Positions 1 to 12,773 of a stretch of 64,000 bases of DNA are shown here, one piece after another; the first letter of the stretch is position 1, and every line of letters begins with the position of its first letter. The stretch lies in assembly GCF_001039355.2 (NCBI RefSeq), contig NW_019774169.1, positions 225,407-289,406 of the forward strand. Reading direction: 5' to 3'. This stretch comes from Lingula anatina. Its lineage: Eukaryota > Brachiopoda > Lingulata > Lingulida > Lingulidae. Position numbers and translations under genes: made by a program. Under the pieces are notes generated by a model. That model saw only the letters and a list, made by a program, of their open reading frames with translations. It was not told where the DNA came from and ran no database searches.

Positions 1-358
1 AGGTAACTTTTCTGGGAACTCAAGATAAAACTGTACTCCTTATTTTCCACTGATTTTAAAACCATAAGGAAATCTTTCAAAAGGCGGGAAACTCCCATGG
101 CATTCCTAACCTTGTAATAAGGTGTATTTTGTGTCTACAACTGTACACTTTATGTACTAAAACAATTGTAGACAAACTGTAGACCAGATACTTTCATTTC
201 ACGATGTTTTTCTTTGATCAGGCAAACAACAAAAGAAGGCAAATCTCCCCCCCCCACCCCAATTAAGATTGTCTGTGTAATTCACAAGAAGTTGCTTCAC
301 ACTCTTCTGTATATATGCTGCATCTCCATCTGTTCTCCTTCATAAAAACACCATTTAC
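1..358. other. Left-edge intronic sequence of RAB3GAP2
   Basis: This stretch lies 3' of the last RAB3GAP2 exon visible in the window and precedes the next exon, which is off the left edge. I see no coding segment in it. It contains a poly-C run near 248-258. Confidence 0.6.
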
Positions 359-3300
359 CTCCAAGAGGCCCCTCCTGGGTGCATATATCACCAGGAATAA
401 CGCCAGTCGGGAGCTCTGCTCATGTGGATCCTCTTTCACCTGGACCCAGCCTACCTGAGCATCACGATAACCTGAAATATGACAGACATTCACAACCTTT
501 AAAGAACATGTACCTATTATTTCTCTCCAAAGATCTAAATCTGACCAAATCTGACTCTATTCTGATTTCATTCAACATACCCCAGGCCAGTTAATAAAGT
601 CGTAATGAGTTAATAATTTCTCATCACTTTTTGTTCACTTTATCCATTCTAAATACCCAATTGCAGAAATAAGCAAACGGCACACTATGACTGTCATTAG
701 GTATTGCTATATTTGGGAAAACCAACCCTTCTGTTACCCAGAGCTGTTATTTCTTACATTGTAAATAAAAAAAATTTAATAAATTTTTAAAAAACTGACC
801 TTTCCACATCCTGACAGCTCTTCCTTTCAAGATATCAACTAACAAAACTCTTCCATAACTGTCTGTGACAGCAGCCAGGTTGTTGTTTGGAGAGAGTACA
901 ATGCTCTCTCCCTGTCTGTGCTTGTCTGGCAGACCACTCCTACAAACATCAGGATATTGTTGTAAAGATGTTATAATAAGTCATCAATACAAAACTCTTT
1001 CAGTAATCTTACAAATACAAATTTCTGTGACAGCATAGAGGTATCACTGAAAATTTCCTAAAAATTAAACATAAAATATATAAATGTATAGTATATATTA
1101 TCTTCTTTTATTTAAGAAAATGGAATATGTTAGGCTAAAATCCATGTCGCATTAATATTCAGTTTTTTCGTTGAGTCAAATGGAATTCCAACCATATAAA
1201 TCCATATGTATATAAATATATATCAAAAATTAAACATTAAATACATAAATGTATAGTACATATTATTCTCTTTTATTTAAGAAAATGGAATATGTTAGGC
1301 TAAAATCCATGTCGCATTAATATTCAGTTTTTTCATTGAGTCAAATAGAATTCCAACCATATAGGTCCATATCTATCTATCTATCTATCTATCTATCAAA
1401 TTTATAGATAACAGCTTTTGATAAATAAATTTCAATTCAACAGTGCCTTATAAACAAGGGCGTGGCTGGTTCTACTTTTGGCTTGTGTCTTTCTTTGTTT
1501 TCTTCAGTGTTATGCTTGATACCAAACCAACCACTGGAAAAAATAAAAATTGTTATTATTGTAACCCATAAAATGTTACTTTCAGGTAAATGAAAAGAAA
1601 GGAGTTTTACTCTGCTATGTCAAGGCAGTCTTTATGAGAAATACACAATATATGTAGCAGAATAATGGAACCAAATCCCATTGTCTTTTCAATACATATT
1701 ATTTCTAAACACTTGTCATGTAATCGATTCAAACCAATGTCTATTAAGCAAACTATTTTGCCTGTTGATTTTCAAAAAAATTTCATGTTATCGATAAACA
1801 AGCACAATCACAGCTAACAAACTGTACTAAAAGAGACTTACTTTGGTGCCTGAAATTAGCTTTACCAAAATCCCAAATGATTCCCTTACCATACATCATA
1901 TAGTATAGCAAAAGCAATCTGGTGGTAATCCAAAATTATTTTCCCTTGTCTAATTTAGATCTGTTGCGATGAGGCCTGAAAGTTACACCTTACCTTGCAG
2001 CACTAAGGAAGGCAGACTTGAGTTTATGTGCTACTGCATATGCCACATCTGATAAAAGTGGCTGAGCTGAGCCCTAAAAAATTGACAAATCACTATTGGG
2101 TAACACAATTCCTGCAACAATTTGAGAACAGCAAATAAAACACATCCATTATAAGAAAAACAGCTGAACAAGAACTTCATATTGGACTTTGCTTTAGGTC
2201 TTATTTCCTCTCAGTGTGTAGTATTCTTCTGCCCAGGACTCTGCTTCATTAGTTTAATAAAGACAGAACTACCAATAAATGCAAGTCCAACATAGCAGAC
2301 TTTACAGTTTACAAATTTACAGAAAGACATATTTACCTCCATAGCATGAAAGAAGCCCACAAAGGGCCCAGATCCTGTGGTGGTGTATATGGCAGCTGCA
2401 GGGGGAGTGGGTTTGATGGTGGCACTATACCCACCCCACAGAGAGGCTGTCTCCAACTGGTCAAAGGCACAGGGGGTCACAACACCTAAAACAAGGAGTC
2501 TTACTTGGACATACTGTTGAAATGCTGTATTCTAAAGTGTAACGTCAATGCAGATGTACCCACTTAATTTGAAATCTAAAGATTGATTATACAATCAAAC
2601 AAGATAATGAATTCTTATGAAGGTAAGATTTTCTATTCATCTGAGAAAAATTGTCATTAAAGAAAATTGACATACCAAACTCCAAGCCCTTTTGCCTACA
2701 CCCCCCCCCCCCCCACACAACAGCAAATATTGAGCATGAAATATATCTTTTCAAAATATAACATTTAACTTCATTTTAATGTACTAACCACAGCTCACAT
2801 GTCCTGTGACAGCATCCTGCTCTTGCAGGCCCCACTTCTTGTAAGCCAGAGGAGGAGGAGTGATGGTGTCACTACCACTGGCTGCAGCTGATATTTAGAA
2901 TGAGTTAAATTATGAAAAATATTTGGGAAAAAAAGAAAAATACTTATTAAAATTCACTTCAATAAATTGGAGCAACTCATTTGAGTTCCACTGGTTAAAA
3001 TATGCCTAGCTGTAGAAATTTAACAATGTTCTTAATATGAGTAACCCATTAATACATAGGTGAATATGGAAAATCCTTATCTGTCATCTAAGGAAAGGGC
3101 CACCAAATAAAAATAATACCATAGAACTCTAAAATATCTCATATCTTAAAACACACCAAACATTTGATACCTCTAGCAACTTGGTTCCTGCATGCTCTCA
3201 AAGTCTGGAACAGACTGAAGCCATCTATTGTCACCAGAGACTTAGGATACAGAATGGTCAATTCTTCATGCTATAAAAGAGATCATTGTAGTTCTCCTTA

Positions 3301-5582
3301 ATAGTGGTGTTCGAGAAGTATAAAGGTTAAAGAAAAAGCATTAGCAGTTTTAAAGTAAGTTGATACATAAAATCTAATCATACATAGAAATTAATTTGAT
3401 AGAGTAGAAGGATAGGAAGGGTTTGCAAATCAATAGTTTTTTTTTTTTTTTTTTTTTTCCCTAGGTGCTAATATATTCTAAAACTGTTCTAAATATAAGT
3501 GTTTACATTATTTGTACCTGTTCTGATGCTGCAGCATGTCTTGGTGGTTCATATGTTTTACATTTAAATTCCTGCACCATCTTTTCATGAAGCAGTTGTG
3601 ACAACAAAAGCACTCCAGTCTACAAAAAAGAGAACAATTGCATTACTCATTTAGGAACTTTTGTTATCACAGAATATTCTTCCACTCAAAGAAATCACAA
3701 AATGACTTCACATAAATAAATCAGTTAAAATATTCAAGAATTTAAGCAGCACCCATAAAATCTTTAATATTCACATTTAGTATATATATAGCTACTATAT
3801 GAAACAATGTCTTGAAAATAAAACTTGCAAATAAACTCCCAAGCTATAACATATATATTTTATTAAATCACATCATCTTTAAAATGCATAGAGAAAGGTA
3901 TAATTAGATAGCTTTTTTTTAAAAGATATTTTGTTTAGAAATTTCATCAATCTTTTAAACAAATCTTACTCAAAACAACATTGGTTGTTATTTGTGAGTG
4001 GTGTTGGGTTTGGTGTCCACTGTGTTTCATACCTCAGTATAAAACCTCACATAACCAGAGGTAAAGCCCACTATTACACATGTCCAGTCAGGTCCACCCT
4101 GGGTTGATCTGAATAAAGTATATAGCCAAATATCAGTGAAATTCTAACGTCATTCCTAGCAATTTTCAGACCATATCACACCACAGAAGAATCATAACTA
4201 CCGACTATAGCAGTGAAATGAGTATGTTTTATCTCAGTAATGTATAACTGTTCAAAAGAACTGTAAGTGCTGGATAATCTTTTACCTGATAATTTTTGGT
4301 ATAAAGACAAAGATAATACATGTATAGAATAACCATTATTCTAATATTTCTGAGCATTTACCTTTTTTGAGAAGCCAATGGCAGGCACAACAAGCTGGAA
4401 ATCTTTTCTCTGTTAAAAACAAAATAAGGGTATTAAGGTTGCCATAAAATTGTCTCCATAAATTAGAATGTATTATCAAATATGATTTAGCAGAACACAT
4501 GTTAATCATGTTACAAAAACATTTTAATTTCCTATCAGCGCATAATGCATTATGCTTCAAAAAAGTTTTAGACAAAAATGTCCAATTTAACAATCTACTC
4601 CATCTTCAGCTTTTCTCCTAAATGATTGTTGCATCCCTAGTAAAAAGAAACTAAAGAATAAATAGTATTAAGACACCAAGGAGAAAAAACAAATGTTTAC
4701 CCTTCTTCTTGCTTCACCACTCCTTGCCATGATATACAAAATTTTGTCTCCATTTCCCCTTCATCTGGTGTATATTTCTCTGCAAATGGTAATAAAACAA
4801 TATCAATTGAACATATCCCAATGTGTGTATGCCTGAGAACAATTAATTCATTAATTAAATCAATAAATTACTGTAATAGATAAAGGAAATTGGGCTTAGA
4901 AAAAATTTGTTCATTTCTAAAGATGTAAAAATCTTTATTTGTACCAATAAAACTTGAAGTTAGGTTTAATGCAAAACTGCACATGTGGAATATTGTGCAG
5001 GTATAGCAAAAGATGGATAAACCACAAAATTGTGTTGCAAATTACGTACGACTCAGAATGACAAGTTTTTCATCATAGCCAATAGCTAGCAAGTCATTAG
5101 CTGGGGACAGTGATATCTTGCAGTCCTGCAGCCAAACATGTCCCTCCCCAGGTGAACCTGTGCTATCTTCTGAACCTTCCTCCTCTTCTTTCTCTTCGTC
5201 TTCAACCTTCCAGCCCCAGTCATTCCAATCCCCTAAAATTTAGACAAGTTATATCATTGCAGGAACTTTCTATGGGGCTTTAATGAGTGTTTTTCAATTA
5301 TGTCAGTGGAAAAAATTAAAACTGATAATTAACTGCATGATTTTCAGGGACTTGAGTCAATGACTTGCCTCAGGTCTTGGGCTTTCTCCAGGGAGCACAA
5401 ATCTTACAATAAACCGGTCTTATTTTGGCTATAATAACTGCCTTCTTCATTAAAATTTACTTAAAAAACTTACCTTCACTATCTTCTTGATTTTCATCCG
5501 TATCAACTGTCAAGGGGAACAAGAACTTTTTCACATTTCCGAGATCTTCAACACAGCAAGCAGTGCCAAGCTGGATGGACAT
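359..5582 (-). CDS. RAB3GAP2: Rab3 GTPase-activating protein non-catalytic subunit, N-terminal part (haplotype copy A)
   Basis: RAB3GAP2 partners the catalytic RAB3GAP1 subunit; the complex regulates Rab3 and acts as a Rab18 exchange factor at membranes. Thirteen coding exons read on the minus strand, phase-consistent: 5474-5582 (ATG), 5050-5232, 4701-4779, 4362-4409, 4033-4108, 3518-3619, 3171-3270, 2789-2887, 2337-2485, 1994-2073, 1447-1533, 800-939, 359-471. They total 1365 nt (455 codons), about the first third of the roughly 1390-residue human protein. Diagnostic stretches shared with human are WLQDC near the start, [21 protein letters not shown] and [10 protein letters not shown]. The N-terminal half is an atypical WD/beta-propeller region. 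The remaining exons lie off the left edge. Intron 11 appears to use a GC donor. The gene is head-to-head with XRCC3. Identity is confident; exon edges are inferred from splice consensus. Confidence 0.93.
1060..1371. repeat. 165-bp intronic tandem duplication in haplotype A
   Basis: Two imperfect copies of about 165 bp (roughly 1060-1224 and 1225-1371) sit in the intron between RAB3GAP2 exons 11 and 12. Both contain the run TAGGCTAAAATCCATGTCGC. Haplotype copy B has a single unit at about 8030-8170, so this is a length polymorphism. Confidence 0.85.
1371..1396. repeat. (ATCT)n microsatellite
   Basis: Run of the tetranucleotide ATCT in a RAB3GAP2 intron. The matching array in copy B (about 8170-8205) is longer, as expected for a polymorphic microsatellite. 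Confidence 0.9.
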
Positions 5583-5914
5583 TTTTGTTTTCTTTCTCTC
5601 AAGATACACCCAGCATTTAGTTATAAAGTTTCCGGTTGATTTTAAATCAATAATTCATGTAACGATTTCGATATTTTTATATTAATTTACGTGAGACATG
5701 TACATTTATGTTTCTGAAAATGCTTCAAGAGCAAATACTGTCGATGTATCTTTAAAATATTATTATGTTAAAGCCTACCTTGAATGCACTTATGCTATCA
5801 TCGGAGTACATATTTATCCTTTTTCATTAGAGCGCATTTGTGAAAAGCCAGGCTGGTGAAAATCTATTTTTAAATGATGGATATAACTGGAACCAGCAAT
5901 GAACAGTAAATGAA
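5583..5914. promoter_or_regulatory. RAB3GAP2-XRCC3 shared head-to-head promoter region (copy A)
   Basis: Only 332 bp separate the two divergent start codons, and the spacing is the same in copy B. Both 5' UTRs and a bidirectional promoter must fit here. An ETS-like TTCCGG core is present near 5630 in both copies. No TATA box is obvious at a useful distance. The promoter role is inferred from gene arrangement. Confidence 0.6.
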
Positions 5915-6957
5915 ATGCAGCAGACAGCGACATTAGATGATCTTGATATTAATCCGAGAATAATTAAAGCTCTGAAGAGAGGTATGACAGAACTGTATCT
6001 GCTTTGTTAGTAAGCCCTACAATTTCTAAGCTAGGGGTCACCCATTTTATCATCTTTTTCTCAAGTCTACACTTTTTCAGACCCCTCCCCCTTTCAGAGA
6101 GCACAAAGTGAAAAGTTAAAAATGTTGACTTTTGACAGCAATTTGGATTTTCACTGTGTGTTACCCCCCCCCCCCCCTTTGGCGCATGATTCGTAGACTT
6201 ATTGAAATGATTATATTATAAATGGATGACCCCTTGCAGAGATTGTTCAATGTTTGATGAAAAAAATCAGGGGTCACTTGTACTTTTATCTTACAAAGTG
6301 ACAAACTTGAAATTTAGTGTACAGATAGCCATATGTGAGTGTGAATAAACTGTTTGAATTTTAAAGTTTTATCATTTACGTAGATAAAACAATACTCGTG
6401 TTTTTTCAGTGACACCATGTACTGTATGATGTCATATTCACAAGAGTTAAAAGTTGCCCAAACTGATTCTCATCCCTTTCACATTTTTACAGACACTTCA
6501 TTTTTGCCACACAATAATCATATATGCATGTAGGACTGGTCATGAACACGCAATTAAAATTTTGGTTCTAAGATTTTCCCAAACAGAAATGTGCCTGTTA
6601 AATGGACAAAGAAAAAACCTAAAAACAACAAAAAGCGACTTTTGAATTTGCCAAAAAGTATGAAAATCAGTTAAGCACCTTTTAACAAACTTGATAAAAT
6701 TGCCATACAACACCATATAGATCATACAATAAGCTGCTCTGTGGTATATAGATGGGTGTGTAGATTATATGAAGAGTAGATAATGAACAAACATTCATGT
6801 TATTTACATTTTATTCAAGCAAAACTATTGGATTTTGGTCAAATTTTGAGTCTCTCTGCACCAGACTTGGAACGGAACACTACACTTTCAATGAGAGATG
6901 TCCATATGGTACACAGGGAAGTCGCCAAAGCTGTGAAAAAACCAGCTGTTATATCAG
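5915..6957 (+). CDS. XRCC3: XRCC3 exons 1-2, haplotype copy A (truncated by contig end)
   Basis: Two coding exons, 5915-5981 (ATG) and 6820-6957, match exons 1-2 of the complete XRCC3 at 12774-16160. They encode the N-terminal helical region; LDINPRIIKALKR aligns with the human XRCC3 start. The copy stops in intron 2 at an AAT microsatellite followed by a single N at 7291. It is best read as the other allele of the same gene, not as a pseudogene. Confidence 0.9.
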
Positions 6958-7249
6958 GTTTGTACAGATGTATCTAGTATACATGTATTTTTCAAAACAT
7001 TCTGAAAGCAAATTTGTGTGTTTCTCATTATAAGTTTAACCAAGCATTCAAAAATATGTTCACTATTTGTCACAATTTATATATTAGTTTATATTTTTCT
7101 CCAAAAACCAGAGTTGAGGTTAAATGAATAGTATGTATAAATGCAAATTATACCATTTGTGTGAGTGAATGGCTGTTAAGAATTACAGTGCATATAAAGG
7201 ATTTAACAGTCCTAGATACTTATATGTGTTTGAAATTTAACCTTCATAG

Positions 7250-7250
7250 C

Positions 7251-7290
<40 letters not shown>

Positions 7291-7291
7291 N
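7250..7291. repeat. (AAT)n microsatellite ending at a single-N contig join
   Basis: An AAT array runs to 7290, N is at 7291, and the sequence then jumps back to the region equivalent to 314 onward. The XRCC3 intron 2 of copy B lacks this array at the matching place (about 14313). The array probably ended the left contig. Confidence 0.85.
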
Positions 7292-7333
7292 ACTGCATCT
7301 CCATCTGTTCTCCTTCATAAAAACACCATTTAC

Positions 7334-8170
7334 CTCCAAGAGGCCCCTCCTGGGTGCATATATCACCAGGAATAATGCCAGTCTGGAGCTCTGCTCATGT
7401 GGATCCTCTTTCACCTGGACCCAGCCTACCTGAGCATCACGATAACCTGAAATATGACAGACATTTAAAGAACACGTACCTATTATTTCTCTTCAAAGAC
7501 CTAAATCTGACCAAAGCTGATTCTATTCTGATTTCATTTAGCATACCCAAGGCCAGTTAATAAAGTCGTAATGAGTTAATAATTTCTCATCACTTTTTGT
7601 TCACTTTATCCATTCTAAATACCCAATTGCAGAAATAAGCAAATGGCACACTATGACTGTCATTAGGTATTGCTATATTTGGGAAAACCAACCCTTCTGT
7701 TACCCAGAGCTGTTATTTCTTACATTGTAAATAAAAAAAATTTAATAAATTTTTAAAAAACTGACCTTTCCACATCCTGACAGCTCTTCCTTTCAAGATA
7801 TCAACTAACAAAACTCTTCCATAACTGTCTGTGACAGCAGCCAGGTTGTTGTTTGGAGAGAGTACAATGCTCTCTCCCTGTCTGTGCTTGTCTGGCAGAC
7901 CACTCCTACAAACATCAGGATATTGTTGTAAAGATGTTATAATAAGTCATCAATACAAAACTCTTTCAGTAATCTTACAAATACAAATTTCTGTGACAGC
8001 ATAGAGGTATCACTGAAAATTTCCTAAAAATTAAACATAAAATATATAAATGTATAGTATATATTATTCTCTTTTATTTAAGAAAATGGAATATGTTAGG
8101 CTAAAATCCATGTCGCATTAATATTCAGTTTTTTCATTGAGTCAAATAGAATTCCAACCATATAGGTCCA

Positions 8171-8202
<32 letters not shown>

Positions 8203-11200
8203 AATCAAATTTATAGATAACAGCTTTTGATAAATAAATTTCAATTCAACAGTGCCTTATAAACAAGGGCGTGGCTGGTTCTACTTTTGGCTTGTGTCTT
8301 TCTTTGTTTTCTTCAGTGTTATGCTTGATACCAAACCAACCACTGGAAAAAATAAAAATTGTTATTATTGTAACCCATAAAATGTTACTTTCAGGTAAAT
8401 GAAAAGAAAGGAGTTTTACTCTGCTATGTCAAGGCAGTCTTAAGGAGTTTTACTCTGCTATGTCAAGGCAGTCTTTATGAGAAATACACAATATATGTAG
8501 CAGAATAATGGAACCAAATCCCATTGTCTTTTCAATACATATTATTTCTAAACACTTGTCATGTAATCGATTCAAACCAATGTCTATTAAGCAAACTATT
8601 TTGCCTGTTGATTTTCAAAAAAATTTCATGTTATCGATAAACAAGCACAATCACAGCTAACAAACTGTACTAAAAGAGACTTACTTTGGTACCTGAAATT
8701 AGCTTTACCAAAATCCCAAATGATTCCCTTACCATACATCATATAGTATAGCAAAAGCAATCTGGTGGTAATCCAAAATTATTTTCCCTTGTCTAATTTA
8801 GATCTGTTGCGATGAGGCCTGAAAGTTACACCTTACCTTGCAGCACTAAGGAAGGCAGACTTGAGTTTATGTGCTACTGCATACGCCACATCTGATAAAA
8901 GTGGCTGAGCTGAGCCCTAAAAAATTGACAAATCACTCTTAGGTAACACAATTCCTGCAACAATTTGAGAACAGCAAATAAAACACATCCATTATAAGAA
9001 AAACAGCTGAACAAGAACTTCATATTGGACTTTGCCTTAGGTCTTATTTCCTCTCAGTGTGTAGTATTCTTCCACCCAGGACTGTGCTTAATTAGTTTAA
9101 TAAAGACAGAACTACCAATAAATGCAAGTCCAACATAGCAGTCTTTACAGTTTACAAATTTACAGAAAGACATATTTACCTCCATAGCATGAAAGAAGCC
9201 CACAAAGGGCCCAGATCCTGTGGTAGTGTATATGGCAGCAGCAGGGGGAGTGGGTTTGATGGTGGCACTATACCCACCCCACAGAGAGGCTGTCTCCAAC
9301 TGGTCAAAGGCACAGGGGGTCACAACACCTAAAACAAGGAGTCTTACTTGGACATACTGTTGAAATGCTGTATTTTAAAGTGTAATGTCAATGCAGATGT
9401 ACCCACTTAATTTGAAATCTAAAGATTGATTGTACAATTAAACAAGATAAGGAAATCTTATGAAGGTAATCTGTTCTATATATCTGAGAAAAATTATGCC
9501 ATAACGTAGATTAAATAAAATTGCCATACCAAGCTGTGCCCTTTTGCCTATCCCCAAAACGGCAGATGTTTAGCATGAAAGAAATATTTCAAAATACAAA
9601 ATTTAACTTCTTTTTAATGTACTAACCACAGCTCACATGTCCTGTGACAGCATCCTGCTCTTGCAGGCCCCACTTCTTGTAAGCCAGGGGAGGAGGAGTG
9701 ATGGTGTCACTACCACTGGCTGCAGCTGATATATAGAATAAATGAGTTCAATTATGAGAAATATTTGGGGAAAAAAAAGAAAAATACTTATTAAAATTCA
9801 CTTCAATAAATTGCAGCAACTCATTTGAGTTCCACTGGTTAAAATATGCCTAGCTATAGCAATTTAACAATGTTCTTAATATGAGTAACCCATTAATACA
9901 TAGGTGAATATGGCACATCCTTCTCTGTCATCTAAGAAAAGGGCCATCAAATAAAAATAATACCATAGAACTCTAAAATATCTCATATCTTAAAACACAC
10001 CAAACATGTGATACCTCTAGCAACTTGGTTCCTGCATGCTCTCAAAGTCTGGAACAGACTGAAGCCATCTATTGTCACCAGAGACTTAGGATACAGAATG
10101 GTCAATTCTTCATGCTATAAAAGAGATCATTGTAGTTCTTCTTAATAGTGGTGTTTGAGTATAAAGGTATAAGTATAAAGGTTAAAGAAAAAGCATTAGC
10201 AGTTTTAAAGTAAGTTGATACATAAAATCTAATCATACATAGAAATTAATTTGATAGAGTAGAAGAATAGGAAGGGTTTGCGAATCAATAGTTTTTTTTT
10301 TTGCTTAAGGTGCTAATTATTCTAAAACTGTTCCAAATATAAGTGTTCACATTATTTGTACCTGTTCTGATGCTGCAGCATGTCTTGGTGGTTCATATGT
10401 TTTACATTTAAATTCCTGCACCATCTTTTCATGAAGCAGTTGTGACAACAAAAGCACTCCAGTCTACAAAAATGAGAACAATTGCATTACTCATTTAGGA
10501 ACTTTTGTTATCACAGAATATTCTTCCACTCAAAGAAATCACAAAATGACACAAAATGTCACAAAATGACTTCACATAAATAAATCAGCTAAAATATTCA
10601 AGAATTTAAGAGGCACCCATAAAATCTTTAATATTCACATTTAGTATAAACAGCTACTATATGAAACAATGTCTCGAAAATAAAACTTGCAAATAAACTC
10701 CAAGCTATAACATATATATTTTATTAAATCACATCATCTTTAGAATGCATAGAGAAAGGTATAATGAGATAACATTTATTTTGTAAGATATTTTGTTTAG
10801 AAATTTCATCAATCTTTTAAACAACATCTTACTCAAAATAACATTGGTTGTTATTTGTGAGTGGTGTTGGATTTGGTGTCCAGTGTTTCATACCTCAGTA
10901 TAAAACCTCACATAACCAGAGGAAAAGCCCACTATTACACATGTCCAGTCAGGTCCACCCTGGGTTGATCTGAATAAAATATATAGCCAAATATCAGTGA
11001 AATTCTAACATCATTCCTAGCAATTTTCAGACCATATCACACCACAGAAGAATCATAACTACCGACTATAGCAGTGAAATGAGTATATTTTTATCTCAGT
11101 AATGTATAACTGTTCAAAAGAACTGTAAGTGCTGGATAATCTTTTACCTGATAATTTTTGGTATAAAGACAAAGATAATACATGTATAGAATAACCATTA

Positions 11201-12441
11201 TTCTAATATTTCTGTTACTTCTGAGCATTTACCTTTTTTGAGAAGCCAATGGCAGGCACAACAAGCTGGTAATCTTTTCTCTGTTAAAAACAAAATAAGG
11301 GTATTAAGGTTGCCATAAAATTGTCTCCATAAATTAGAATGTATTATCAAATATGATTTAGCAGAACACATGTTAATCATGTTACAAAAACATTTTCATT
11401 TCCTATCAGCGCATTATGCATTATGCTTCAAAAAAGTTTTAGACAAAAATGTCCAATTTAACAATCTACCCCATCTTCATCTTTTCTCCTAAATTGTTGC
11501 ATCCCTAGTAAAAAGAAACTAAAGAATAAACAGTATTAAGACACCAAGGAGAAAAAACAAATGTTTACCCTTCTTCTTGCTTCACCACTCCTTGCCATGA
11601 TATACAAAATTTTGTCTCCATTTCCCCTTCATCTGGTGTATATTTCTCTGCAAATGGTAATAAAACAATATCAATTGAACATATCCCAATGTGTGTATGC
11701 CTGAGAACAATTAATTCATTAATTAAATCTATAAATTACTGTAATAGATAAAGGAAATTGGGCTTAGAAAAAATTTGTTCATTTCTAAAGATGTAAAAAT
11801 CTTTATTTGTACCAATAAAACTTGAAGTTAGGTTTAATGCAAAACTGCACATGTGGAATATTGTGCAGGTATAGCAAAAGATGAATAAACCACAAAATTG
11901 TGTTGCAAATTACTTACGACTCAGAATGACAAGTTTTTCATCATAGCCAATAGCTAGCAAGTCATTAGCTGGGGACAGTGATATCTTGCAGTCCTGCAGC
12001 CAAACATGTCCCTCCCCAGGTGAACCTGTGCTATCTTCTGAACCTTCCTCCTCTTCTTTCTCTTCGTCTTCAACCTTCCAGCCCCAGTCATTCCAGTCCC
12101 CTAAAATTTAGACAAGTTATATCATTGCAGGAACTTTCTATGGGGCTTTAATGAGTGTTTTTCAATAAGTCAGTAGAAAAAATTAAAACTGATAATTAAC
12201 TGCATGATTTTCAGGGACTTGACTTGCCTCAGGTCTCGGGCTTTCTCCAGGGAGCACAAATCTTACAATAACCCGGTCTTATTTTGGCTATAATAACTGC
12301 CTTCTTCATTAAAATTTACTTTAAAAACTTACCTTCACTATCTTCTTGATTTTCATCCGTATCAACTGTCAGGGGGAACAAGAACTTTTTCACATTTCCG
12401 AGATCTTCAACACAGCAAGCAGTGCCAAGTTGGATGGACAT
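7334..12441 (-). CDS. RAB3GAP2: RAB3GAP2 exons 1-13, haplotype copy B
   Basis: This is a near-identical second copy of the same 13 exons, from the ATG at 12441-12439 to the exon ending at 7334. Exon differences I compared are synonymous: for example CGA to AGA and GCG to GCA in exon 13, and GCT to GCA in exon 9. The exon 2 donor is canonical GTAAGT here but GTACGT in copy A. Introns differ by SNPs and indels, including a 34-bp duplication near 8409-8475 in this copy. It stops at exactly the same gene position as copy A's visible part, next to the single N at 7291. I interpret it as the alternative allele, not a second gene. Confidence 0.9.
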
Positions 12442-12773
12442 TTTTGTTTTCTTTCTCTCAAGATACGCCCAGCATTTAGTTATAAAGTTTCCGGTTGATT
12501 TTAAATTAATAATTCACATAACCATTTCGATATTTTTATATTAATTTACGTAAAACATGTACATTTATGTTTCTGAAAATGCTTCAAGAGCAAATACTGT
12601 CGATGTATCTTTAAAATATTATTATGTTAAAGCCTACCTTGAATGCACTTATGCTATCATCGGAGTACATATTTATCCTTTTTCACTAGAGCGCATTTGT
12701 GAAAAGCCAGGCTGGTGAAAATCTATTTTTAAATGATGGATATAACTGGAACCAGCAATGAACAGTAAATGAA
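12442..12773. promoter_or_regulatory. RAB3GAP2-XRCC3 shared promoter region (copy B)
   Basis: 332 bp between divergent ATGs, with the same length and nearly the same sequence as 5583-5914, including the TTCCGG core. Assignment is by position. Confidence 0.55.
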
